In this document: piece by piece, positions 42,275 through 52,934 of the stretch | Position numbering within the stretch: position 1 is the first letter of the stretch | How the letters are laid out: every line of letters begins with the position of its first letter | Assembly (NCBI GenBank): GCA_039090855.1 | Contig: CM077011.1 | Span: forward strand, 21,763,001-21,827,000 | Direction: 5' to 3' | DNA from: Macrothele yani | Taxonomy: Eukaryota; Arthropoda; Arachnida; Araneae; Macrothelidae | DNA length: 64,000 nucleotides | Notes under the pieces: generated by a model | The model's input: the letters and a program-made list of their open reading frames with translations, nothing else | What the model was told of the DNA's origin: nothing | The model's database searches: none | Made by a program: the position numbers and the translations under genes

Positions 42275-43780
42275 TAGCTCATTTCCAACAACATCAGTCT
42301 CATGCTTAGCACTCTACAGACACACAGACACTTAATACATATTAAGTTCCAGATTATTCAGCCATAAGAAGTTTGGTAGAACTTTGTGGCGTTACGATTC
42401 AACTTCTCAGTAAACCTGAGATTCAAAGGATTTTATTAACATTTTGTTCTCTTGAGCCGTGATATCGCATATAAGAGAAATATGACTAAACGGATTACGT
42501 TCGTTCAAGAAAAGTAAAAGACCTTCTAGGTACAGAACTAAGATTCCAAAGGATGCGTGCTTTTTAGGAGCCATTGTTTGGAAATCGAACGAACCTACTG
42601 AGGTAACACGTCCCAAGATTGAATACTCTGATGTCCCCGTAGGGACTCGTCCGTACATTCTCGGGAGAGTTGTAGTTGTTTGAGTGTGCAAATGTAGAAT
42701 TCGAACAGAGATGCATGTCGTAAAAATGGGCATACTGGTTCCGGTGAACAATGAACAAAGTGCTTTGTCACCATTTATATCTCATCATCATATCCTATAT
42801 TTTACTTTCGCTAGAATGCGGCTAATTTCCATCAATTTTTGAGAAAATGGGAAACCATATATTATTTCACTTCCTATGGTCACTACAATTCATATTCTTT
42901 AACTACTTTTAAAAGCTTGGTTTTATTCGGACAATATTTCTTTGTGAATAGTATTTGGCTTGTGTTTTCTACTAAGTTAATTAATTTCTCAGGTATGGAT
43001 ATTATTATTTGCAGAAGTACTACCATTTTTAAATGACAGATTAACAGATTCTGCACCGGCCTGTTTTATTTTTATATATAACATAATATATACATGACGA
43101 ACATCTTTGCTACTGCTCGTAAACCCTAAGCTATAATATTTTATATGTCAATAAAGGAGTTCCACATTATTGCACTTTATATTTTCTTCCTTTCATTGGT
43201 CTTAAGTGACGTACCTATTACACTCGAAAATTCAGTGGCATCAGTTTTATTCCCTAAGACTGCATAAATTCTTATTTGGGCCGTGGGTTAGTTCTGTGTA
43301 AAGGAACGTGTTTTTCACACGAATGTTTCAGGAGAATGGCATTCATTCTTTTTATTTAGGCTCCTGATATTTGCCTATCACTACACTATCGCAAGTAAGA
43401 TATATTTAGCCTTTTCATGATGTCCAAGATTCTGCTAGCACGAAGAAATGTAAGATAAAAAACTTACGACAGCTGTTGTCTGATTATTGTGCTATTAATC
43501 GAATGTATTGTAGGTAGATAACTATGTGCCACCATATTTTTGTTTCTGGAAGAAAGAACATGTTAGGGTGGAAAATTTGTTTAAAAAATTAGATATTTAC
43601 AGTACATCCTTGCTTTGAAAATATACATTTTTATGTTATCACATTTTCTGGATTGTGATGGAGATCTCCAGGTGTTACACATAAAGCTCAGTGTTAATTA
43701 GAGAAAAATGGTAAATATTAGAAATCCTAGACAACTCAATGCAGAAAGCATTCCCCATGAATATTCTGCGGTGACAGGAT
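42275..43780. other. anonymous AT-rich DNA
   Basis: No gene or repeat is recognised. Confidence 0.4.
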
Positions 43781-43789
43781 ATTAATTCC

Positions 43790-44120
43790 AGACCTTTCTG
43801 GAAAACCCCTCCCATGTTGTGTTTGGAAAACCATGGAATGTTCTTCTAGCTAATGCTAGAAGACCCCTTTGGTTCATCTTTGAGATCCAGGCCTTTCTGG
43901 AATCCCATCGCAGTTACTTTGGGACAGCTAGAGCTTGGTAGAAGGCCCACTCCAGATTGTTCCAGGGCACACAGGTCTTGCTGAAATCTCCTTCAAAGTT
44001 CTTTTAGGACACTCACGCATTGCTAGAATTCCCGTCCCCAGGTTCTCCTGGACGCACAGGACTTACTGAATCCCCTTCCAGGTTCTTCTTGGACAAGAAA
44101 GTTTTGTTGGAAGTATTATT
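43790..44120 (+). repeat. 43-bp minisatellite, about 7 degenerate units
   Basis: Units follow the pattern CAGGCCTTTCTGGAATCCC, then a CCAGGTTCTTCTGGGACAC-like half. Clear starts lie near 43790, 43890, 43931, 43974, 44016 and 44058. One longer unit (43833-43888) contains an extra CTAGCTAATGCTAGAAG hairpin. Confidence 0.8.
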
Positions 44121-44124
44121 TCAT

Positions 44125-44790
44125 GACAGTCTAAAAAGCACCAAAGCTTTGATGGAAGTCTAAACAAACTTAACTGATTCCCGAAATGTTATCGTAGAAT
44201 TTTTTTAAAGTATGCAATAAAAAATGATAACGAAAAGTTATCTATAAGAGAAAAATAATTAAAAAGCATAAGATTAACAATTTCTCTTTCAAACTAATGA
44301 AACAGACTTTAAAAAGTCAAGTGAGGGAAATGAATAAAAAATTCTGAACAAAAGAAACCAAGCTGTATGTAACACAGAGGCAAAGATGATTACGTATCTA
44401 AAATCTGGGACGAAGTTGAACAGCACCACAGAAGAAATAATGCTTAAATAATGTATTATGATTAAGTGATTGAGATAAATGTCCTTCCAAAGTCAAATGC
44501 GACTAAAATAACTAAAGAAAAGATTATTACACAGGTTGCTCATATCACAAAAATACGGAGACGTTTGAAACACATTCACAATGTCGAGGAAAACTAAAAT
44601 AAACCGTTGGAGATAAAATATGATGATTCGAACCCGTAACCAAGTAAGAACGAAATCGAAAGTGTAGTAAAGAAATTAAGTTTATCGAATCATCAGGATT
44701 TTGGGGCAAAATACAGCAGAAATACTTTGCGAAATAGTTATCTTTACATAACACAATGGCGATCGGGTTACCGTCTAGAGGATATCCATT
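44125..44790. other. anonymous AT-rich DNA
   Basis: Nothing recognised. Confidence 0.35.
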
Positions 44791-44796
44791 CCCTCG

Positions 44797-45720
44797 CCGC
44801 CGACCGGGTGGTCGAGGGGTTTTAGGCGATAGCTTCAGTGGCGGCCCCAGGTACGCGCATACCGGGCATCCACCCAGGGCGCCGCGCCTGAGGGACCCCG
44901 CACCACCGCTAATTAATTAGTAGTTTTTGCTAGGCGTCACCTAAAATATTTTAGTTGTAATTCACGATCATATACAAATACATGACCAATTTTAATATTT
45001 GTTTACTGTATTTTTTTAGTGACATCAAAAAATTGCTCTGTTCGAAAACATTTTTAATTTTTGGTCAGAGACATTTTTTCAGCGGGAAAGTTGTGGAGAA
45101 ATGTCTAAATTTAATTTTTTGTTCAATATATTTTTCACAGGAGTTTTGCCGCAATTTTGGGTACAAGTAGTGAGTTGCAATATACTCGCTTTTCTGTCCA
45201 TAGAAACCGACGTGGCATTTACTCTGGACTAAAGTGATTTGATTGAAAACTTCAGCCACAAGAAAATTCACAGAATTCTTCTTTAAATAATAGATTTATC
45301 TTATAATTATACAGCTATCCTTCTTTATTTAGTAACAGGTCATTTTGGAAAGATAATATTTTGGATTCCTAATCGTACTAATAAGCAATGTATTGTGTTT
45401 ATTTCATATAAATCAATACCCCAATTCGCGATAAAAAGAAAGTGCATTCACTCCAAGTGAGTGTTTGTGAGAGAAAAAAAATATCTGTAAAAAAAGGGTT
45501 TTGGGTAATTGCGATTGAGAATGGCCCCTTGAAGAGCCATCGCCCGGGGCCCAGCAAGGGCTAGGGCCGTCACTGGATAGCTTCTGGCCATTCATCTGAG
45601 AAAGCAAAGAGTTCTCGTCACGGATGAGAAATGCGTGGTTGTCCATTTCTCTGGTTCAGTTCCTTTCGTAGAAATAGCGGCCCTGAATTGGGAATTGGAG
45701 ATTGCTTATAACACTGGACA
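44797..45720 (+). mobile_element. old SINE-A-like copy split by a hAT-type element
   Basis: 44797-44835 (GCCGACCGGGTGGTCGAGGG, TTTTAGGC) resembles the SINE-A head. After the insertion, 45584 onward continues with CTGGCCATTCATC, GTCACGGATGAGAAATG, TCTGGTTCAGTTCC and GCGGCCCTGAATTGGG, then ATTGCTTATA. This is the SINE-A order, strongly diverged. Confidence 0.5.
44836..45575. mobile_element. hAT-type non-autonomous transposon
   Basis: Ends CAGTGGCGGCCCCAGG and, inverted on the right, CAGTGACGGCCCTAGC. They are flanked by a perfect 8-bp direct repeat GATAGCTT at 44828-44835 and 45576-45583. An 8-bp duplication and a CAGTG start are the hAT signature. The 740-bp interior is AT-rich and has no transposase. 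Confidence 0.9.
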
Positions 45721-45799
45721 ACAATGAAATTGCTTCTGACGAGAAAGTGTGCAATTCTGTATGAAATTAACCCAGTGAACACGAATATCGCCATGAAAA

Positions 45800-46015
45800 A
45801 CTTTCTTGTTTCGGAAATACAGCTAATGGAACGTTAAAAATTTTTGATTTTTAGTAAAAAAGTAGGTATAATTTTTTTAAAATTTGTGATTTTTAGTAAA
45901 AAGTAGGTATAATATAAAAAGTAGGATTTTTAGTAAAAGTAGTTTATGATAAGTATAATAAATATTAGTAAATGTATATTAAAATGGTACTGAAATAAAA
46001 ATATAGTAAGAACAT
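45800..46015 (+). repeat. low-complexity tandem block
   Basis: GATTTTTAGTAAAAAGTAGG is repeated at about 45848, 45889 and 45925, with AGGTATAAT between. Confidence 0.6.
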
Positions 46016-46261
46016 CAGGTTCGCACGGGGTTTTCCGTAATCTTAGGCACCGTCAGACCAGGAAGTATTGCATCATTGAGTGAGAAGTCCGGAGTTCCTG
46101 CGACATCCGGTGTAGTATTACCCGATGTGATGCAATCCTTTCAGTTTTAACAGCCCAACGGTAAAGAGCTTAGTCCATTTGCTTCTTTCCCTTCATTGGT
46201 GAGTGTACTCTCGTGATAGCAGCCTGTTAAAGTGATCCTTGTATTGTGACATTATGCAGCT

Positions 46262-47956
46262 ATAACGCGTGAATGTGTGAATAAGGCGAATAACTTTTGC
46301 TATATATGTGGTAAAGTGACATTTGCTGCACAGAAAACGTCCATCACTCCGGTTGTTAAAAAGGCTTACCATTTGTATTTCGGCTGCAGGATAGGCGACG
46401 AGGATAAGGACTGGGCTCCACATGTATGTTGCTGCACGTGTGCAACGAATCGGTCACAGTGGCTTAATGGCAAAAGAAAAACGATGGGTTTTGCTGTTCC
46501 CATGATTTTGAGGGAGCCCACAAATCCCATAAATGACTTATTTCTGTATGGTGACACCAATGGCTGAACGTATCACAAAGAAAAAGAAATGGACTGTAGA
46601 ATATCCAAATATACCTTTTGCTGTACGACTTGTACCTCATTCTGAAGAACTCCCCATTCACAAGCCTCCGACAAAGTTTGTTATCGATTTAGATGAGGTC
46701 CAGGAAGACTATTTGTGTACGTGACGTTGACGGTTTCGTCAACGTCACGGATTAATGAAAGCGATGACGAATATGCATCTTCTGAGTCTATGCCACATAA
46801 AATTACATCAGAGGAACTGAACGACCTTGTTCGCGATTTGAATTTAACCGAAGTTAAAGCAGAGCTACTAGCGTCAAGGCTTCGTCAATGGAATCTTCTA
46901 AAACAAAATGTTCGAGGGAGTTCGTTTCGTATTCGCCACCGACAATTCGAGCAATTCTTCCAAAAAGTGAAAGCTTTGTGTTCTGTTGCAATATTGACTG
47001 CCTAATGCAAGTACTAGGAATACAACATGTTACGCAAGAATGGCGTGTCTATTTATAGACTTCTCCAAGTTGAGTCTTAAGATGGTTTTACTGGAATCAT
47101 AACGGGAATCAGCTACCGCCCATTTCAGTTGCACATGAGAGAGACCTACGACAACCTTAAACAGCTGTTGGACAGACTTAATTACAAAAATTATGATTGG
47201 CTTACCTGTGCTGACCTGAAGGTAGTGTCTCTGTTGATGGGCCTTCAGCAGGGATACACAAAGCACTGCTGTTTTCTTTGTCGCTGGGATAGCCGAGCTA
47301 CATGTCTGCACTACATCGATAGAGACTGGCCTCCTAGGACGTCTTTGATACCTGGACAAATAAATGTTCAGAACCCACCACTGACAGATCCTCAGAAAAT
47401 CATACTACCCCCTCTGCACATAAAACTCGGTCTTGTAAAGCAATTGGTTAAAGCCATGGACAAAACTAAACCAGCGCTCAAGTACTTGCATGAAAAATTT
47501 CCTGGACTGAGCGAAGCAAAAATAAAAGAGAGAATTTTTGTGGGTCTGTAGATCAGACAGCTCTTTCAAGATTCGCAGTTTGAGGACATGCTTCAGTGTG
47601 ATGAAAGAGAAGTGTGGGATGCCTTTTGTTAAGTATCAACAAACTTCCTGGGGAATTCCAGGGCTGAAAATTACGAAGATCTCATTACCGACCTGCTTGC
47701 TCTGTATCAAAAATTTGGCTGTAATACATCTTTAAAACTCCACTTCCTGGATTCTCACCTGGATTTCTTCCCGGATAACTGTGGCAAATTTAGTGATGAG
47801 CATGGTGAACGGTTTCATCAAGATATGGCCGTAATGGAGCAAAAATACCAAGGAAAGTGGTCCACTTTGATGCTCGCAGACTACGTTTGGACACTCTTCA
47901 GAGATGCCCCTCTGGTGGAATACAACCGAAAGGCAAGGAGAAGTAAAACGTCATGA
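46262..47956 (+). pseudogene. decayed member of a multi-copy zinc-finger protein family
   Basis: Spread over several frames in one order: ECVNKANNFCYICGKVTFAA, then a CCCTCATNRSQWLNG segment (a C2-C2 zinc-binding head); FAVPMILREPTN; after a shift at about 46535, YFCMVTPMAERITKKKKWTV and VRLVPHSEELPIHKPPTK; after another, SEELNDLVRDLNLTEVKAEL; then HMRETYDNLKQLLDRLNY and DLKVVSLLMGLQQGYTKHCC with FLCRWDSRA; HIKLGLVKQLVKAMDK; a stop at 47549-47551 just after IFVGL; and HFLDSHLDFFPDNCGKFSDE, HGERFHQDMAVMEQKYQGKW and ADYVWTL at the end. From memory, uncharacterised proteins with this layout are abundant in arthropod and cnidarian genomes and behave like a transposon gene. The function is unknown. 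At least four frameshifts and one stop. Confidence 0.8.
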
Positions 47957-47959
47957 ACT

Positions 47960-48180
47960 GGTAACTGATTTTTATCTATGCATGAAAAACTCATGTACAT
48001 ATCTCAAAACTACATATAATACAAATGTAAAAAGAAAAAGAATTACACTATCTATTTTTAATTGTACTATAAAAAATTACATTTACTGTTTCGGATTGTA
48101 TTTACTTCAAAAGAAGTCTAATGTAACGCATGCAAAATATTTATATATGAAGACGTACATAAACACTGGTTGCAATTGCT
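47960..48180. other. AT-rich spacer
   Basis: No signal, and no inverted repeat that pairs with the region upstream of 46262. Confidence 0.3.
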
Positions 48181-48181
48181 A

Positions 48182-48451
48182 AGGAACACTTGCATGCTAT
48201 TTCAATGGGACAGATTTGTTATAAAGGTTGGCTGACTGAAATCAAAATGTCATAAAAATTGATTTAGAATAATAAATTTCCTCATATATACATGGAAAAT
48301 GTGTTACAAACACGTATTTTGATTATGATTTTGTTAAGTATTTGAAGCTTTTTAATTAGCAGCATATACAAATATTAATAAGGGAAGCGCATCGTGAGTT
48401 GCAGACAAATTATATGCTTCTCTCCCATTGAAATAGCATGCACATGTTCCT
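48182..48451. mobile_element. 270-bp MITE with 29-bp inverted ends
   Basis: AGGAACACTTGCATGCTATT at 48182 and, inverted from 48451, AGGAACATGTGCATGCTATT. The arms match at 27 of 29 positions (through CAATGGGA). The interior is AT-rich and non-coding. I could not define a target duplication. Confidence 0.75.
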
Positions 48452-50990
48452 GATCAATGGTCAACCAGTGTACCTGCATATTACAAACAAACCGTAACCA
48501 ATTCAACTTTTTATGATCATATTCTGTTTCAGCGCATCGAATTCCTTAAGATATGGCTATTTTATCTCGGAAGCATGAACATCATCAAACATTGTTGTCC
48601 AGTGTAATTCTAAGTTGCTCATCGTGGTCCTTAAATCGCGAAATAAATACATATGTAAAACACGGAAATGTTAGTATCTGACAAAATAAATTTTGACAAT
48701 ACCGTTTTTATAGAAACTAATGAAGGAATGATGTTCGTTTTTTAACATTTATGATGTTCGTCTTATTTCTGTTTATGGATTAAAGGACCATCGTAACCAT
48801 TAAAAAAAAGACTCCCAGCCCTAATTTATGGACATTAATTCCAAGAAAGGGGCATGGTGAATTCGTAGGACAAATACGCTACTCATATCTCAACCGAGAC
48901 TCGAACTCGGAACATTCACCGAGAACCCAAGCGTCTCGCATTTCGTGAAACTCGGCTACATACAAGGTTTTTAAATTTGCTTGTACAGAGGTAATTTTGC
49001 CAAGAGATCTACGTTTGCCTTTCTGAATACACAAACGTAACGAAGTTTAATTACGGAATGTGTTTAAAATTTCATGTTATCGTTTCTTAAAACAGTACTG
49101 AAAGCACATTTCAGGGAATAATAAAGGAATTAAGAAAAATATTTTATTTTAATTTACTATTCTAGTCATCGCAATTCCAAACGTCCAAACACAAAATTAT
49201 GTTTAATTTTCCTGGCATTAGAATTGACGTCTTTCTTTATTTAGCAAATACTACTGTACGTGCAGAGGTTAAGGAAGAAATATGACTAAATTTACCTTTA
49301 CCAAGAAATGAGTTAAATCAAACCTTTCATCAGAATACGAATTTTTGACTGAAATATTAATCCAGTGCTTTATGAAAGCTTTCAGCACCGAAAAGATTTT
49401 GAGATTCCTTTAAAAATGCAAAGCATGCGTATTCTGCATAAAAAAAGTTTTAATTTGAAATCATTATATTAACAGTTTGAAACCACTGCTTTTCTCAAAA
49501 AATGTCAAGACAATCCTTTGCGGAAGAATATTTTAATCCCTTATTAAATATACATAAATCTTGATGTCATTCCTTATTTTTGAGATGCAAATTCCTTTGA
49601 GGAAGGGTGAAAATAAAAGGAGGCAAAAACAAAACGTTACGAAAAAAAAAAACGCGGTCGATTCCATTTGAAACGTAATTACTTATTTAGGCACTGTTTG
49701 CTAAAACGCAGAATGAAATATTGAGAAGCTAAAGATTATACAGATAAAATTTGAAATGAAAAATTAGTGAGAAAGTTAAAAAGTTCTTTTCATGAAGAGA
49801 AATAAATACTTTTTTTTTAATTTGAAACCGCAGATTTTACTCGCAGTAATTAACAGGAAGAATACACATCACACGATAAGCTTGCAGATAAAAGGAAGAT
49901 AAGATAGTATGGTTTTTATTTATCTTGACGTATCTCAAATACAGTCTGTGGATTAATGAAGGCAGCAAAGCGTAAAGATAACGAAATTATTGAGAAAAAA
50001 GTTTTTTTTGCGCGCGGACACATCAAAAGCATCAGCGGTACATGTGGAATGTTATTTCGTCCCCGTAAATAAAAAAGGAGGGAAAAACATTAGGAAATAA
50101 AAGAAAAACACTCTGGAAACGATAGAGTTCGGGTCTGGGGAGGACTTTTCATTTCCCAAACATCAGCATCACGTAATGATGTGTCACAGCTAGGCACGGG
50201 AACATTACCCGGAAATAATGATAACAACGTCGTTCCACATCATTGATCATTGGTCATGTCATTTATCATTTCCCTAAGTATGTGTGGTTGTATCTCCTAT
50301 TTCACCCTCCTGTTTCTTTCTCCAAATGCAATAGTCGAAACGATTTTTCAGAAAAAGAAATAGAGAAGGGAAAATATCAGGAACTGGTCTTTCGTTATTT
50401 ATGTCTCGGCGGAGGCATACGGCTGTCTGTAAAAGTGATTTGTTGTATCTATTCCTCACAGTTAACAAGTAACTGAATAAATTGCTTTGGCACATGATAC
50501 AAAATTAATTTACTGAATGGTTTCCTTTCCTTCCGAAGCGAATTTATGGTACTCCTTCATGTGATGTTACTGGACATTCCGACTAAGCAGTTTCATCTAA
50601 GATGTAATGTTCAGACAACATAATCTAGATCAACATAAAATTTTTTATTACATATTCTTCCTTTATTGGAAGCAAGGAAACATTTTGACGACATAAGCAG
50701 ATCTTTTGGCCATAGAAAAAGTGCGATGCTACGAACTTTGTTCTAAAAGTTGTTCATATGTTTCCAAAAACTTTGGAAATGTTTACTTGAAAATGGAAAT
50801 GTGTACTTATCCATATTGACCGACTCAGTAAATAAACGCCTTTTTGTGTTTGGTCAACTAAAAGGATGGGTATTCGCCTACACCACAGAGCTCTCATTCA
50901 TTTAAAAAAATGAAAGATTGCAAGGTAATGGAGATCCATAAGGGACTCAAGCAGGTTTATGGAAATTGACATAATACAGTATATATATAT
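48452..50990. other. anonymous AT-rich DNA (except a SINE copy)
   Basis: Apart from the SINE-A relic at 48775-48957, no gene or repeat is recognised. Confidence 0.4.
48775..48957 (-). mobile_element. SINE-A, old copy
   Basis: B box GAGTTCGAGTCTCGG, then TGAGATATGAGTAGC, TTTGTCCTACGAATTC and GGGCTGGGAGTC, ending ACGATGGTCC. Head strongly decayed. Confidence 0.7.
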
Positions 50991-50997
50991 ATATATA

Positions 50998-52426
50998 CAC
51001 TAACGGAAAAAAAAATCCGAACACCACGAAAAAATAGTTGTAGAGGAATGAAATGGCGGCAATACATTTGTATAGGTAACATATTTAATCGATTAAGGTT
51101 TCAAGATCACAGCTTATTGTAAGCGCGAGAAGAGCCATTTTAAATGTGAAATGCCGGTACATTAATAACGGGTGTAACCGCCAGAATGTTGAATGCAAGC
51201 ATGCAAACGTTCATGCATTGTGTCGTACAGGTGTTGGATGTCAGTTTGTGGGATGGAGGTCCATGCCTGTTGCACATGGTCGGTCAATACAGGGACGATT
51301 AATGCTGATTGGGGGTGACGCTGGAGTTGTCGTCCAATGACGTCCCATACGTGCCCGATTGGTGAAAGATCTGGTGATCTAGCAGGCCACGGCAACATGT
51401 CGACACTCTGTAGAGCATGTTGTTGAGTTACAACAGCGGTATGCGGCCGAGCGTTATCCTGCTGAACCCCCCCTGGAATGCTGTTCATGAATGGCATCAC
51501 AACAGGTTGAATCACCAGACCGACGTGCAACTGTGCCGTCAGGGTGCGTGGGATAACCACGAGAGTGCTCCTGCTGTCATAGGAAATTGCACTCTAGACC
51601 ATAACTCCAGGTGTAGGTCCAGTGTGTCTCAGCCGCAGACAAGTTGGTTGCAGGCGCTCACCTGGCCTCTTTCTAACCAACACACGGCCATCACTGGCAC
51701 CCAGGAAGAACCAGCTTTCATCAGAAAACACAACAGATCTCCACTCCGTCCTCCAATGAGCTCTAGCTTGACACCACTGACGTCGCAAACGGCAGTGGTT
51801 TGTAGTAAGTGGAATGCACGCTAAAGGGCATCTGGCTCGGAGCTGTCCTTCAAGTAACCAATTTATAACAGTTCGTTGTGTCACTGTGGTGGCAACTGCA
51901 GTTCGAATTGCTGCCGCAGACGCGGTACGATGCGCCACGGCCATACGCCTTACACGGCGGTCTTCCCTCTCAGTAGTGCCACGTGGCCGGTCGGAACCCG
52001 GTCTTCTTGAGGCAGTACCTTCCCTTGACCACCGCTGCCAACAATCATGCACAGTGGCTACATTCCTGCCCAGTCGTTCAGCAATATTGCGGAAAGAAAA
52101 TCCACCTTCTCGTAGCGCTATTACACGACCTCGTTGAAACTCCGTGAGCTGTTGATAATGGCTTCTTCGTCTTCTTAAAGGCATTATTGACTAACATCAA
52201 CACCCTACTTCGAATCTCAACGATAACTAACGCTCACGAACGTTACAGCGCGTATTTACAGCAAACCTGCTTTGCATGTTCCGAGGGGCGCTACTAGCGC
52301 CATAAGTATGCGCCGAGCGCGACATTTGCATAGACGTCATCTTACAGATGTACTCTCACCGCCTACCAACTGTCGTTTATCTAACACAACCCCTTCTTGG
52401 TGTTGGGGTTTTATTTTCCGTCAGTG
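50998..52426 (-). mobile_element. Tc1-family transposon, complete ends
   Basis: Left end CACTAACGGAAAAAAAAATCC and inverted right end CACTGACGGAAAATAAAACCCC. The left flank is a (TA)n run. The right boundary is uncertain by two bases (TGTGTA). About 1.43 kb. Confidence 0.9.
51162..52184 (-). pseudogene. Tc1 transposase, single stop, final Glu lost
   Basis: One frame of 341 codons from the ATG at 52184 (MPLRRRRSHYQQLTEFQRGR) to 51162, with only one interruption: a TAG at 51594-51596 (codon 197), probably from a Trp TGG. Both helix-turn-helix domains are present (FSFRNIAERLGRNVATVHD; VTQRTVINWLLEGQ). The first catalytic Asp is in VFSDESWFFLGASDGR and the second in VQQDNARPHTAVV. The last catalytic position is Gly (SPDLSPIGHVWD for PIEHVWD), a GAA to GGA change, 33 residues after the second Asp. 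The tail is ACIQHSGGYTRY. Otherwise full length, so one of the best-kept transposases here. Confidence 0.94.
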
Positions 52427-52445
52427 TGTATGTATATATATATAT

Positions 52446-52922
52446 CATTATCATCTTCATCATCATTGTCAACCATTATAAATCCACTGCTGGACGAAGG
52501 TCTCCCCAAGTTTCTTCCACAACGGTCTGCCTTGTGCCAGTATTTTCCATGTTACTCCCGCATACTTCCGAATTTCATCCACCCATCTCCCATGGTGTCC
52601 TTCTTCTTGGTCTTTTCCAGTTCCTTGGAATCCAATCTAAAATTTCGTCTGTAGATCGATAATGTGTTCTTCTGGCAATATGTCCAAGCCCATTGCCATT
52701 TTGGGTATTCTACTGTGATCATGATGCCTTCCACTAATGCCATTATTCTAATCCTCGAGTTTCTCTTCTTATCTCTCCTGTTTACACCAAGCATGCACCT
52801 CTCCATGCTACTTTGAGTTGTCTGCAGTTTTTGTATGTCTCCTTTAGTTAAGGTCCACGTCTTTGTAGCATACGTAAGAACTGGACGGATGCATTGATCA
52901 AACACTTTTCTTTTAAGACATT
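52446..52922 (-). mobile_element. RTE retrotransposon, 5'-truncated copy 1
   Basis: Minus-strand sequence matches the last about 450 bp of the full element at 52935-56116: TCTTAAAAGAAAAGTGTTTG start, FDQCIRPVLTYATKTWTLTK reading, and a 3' end with a GAT-type microsatellite (ATCATTATCATCTTCATCATC on the plus strand). More diverged than copy 3. It sits head-to-head with the full-length copy. Confidence 0.88.
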
Positions 52923-52924
52923 AT

Positions 52925-52934
52925 ATATATCAGA
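52925..52934 (+). repeat. left target-site duplication of the RTE
   Basis: ATATATCAGA, identical to 56117-56126. This fixes both ends of the full-length RTE. Confidence 0.85.
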
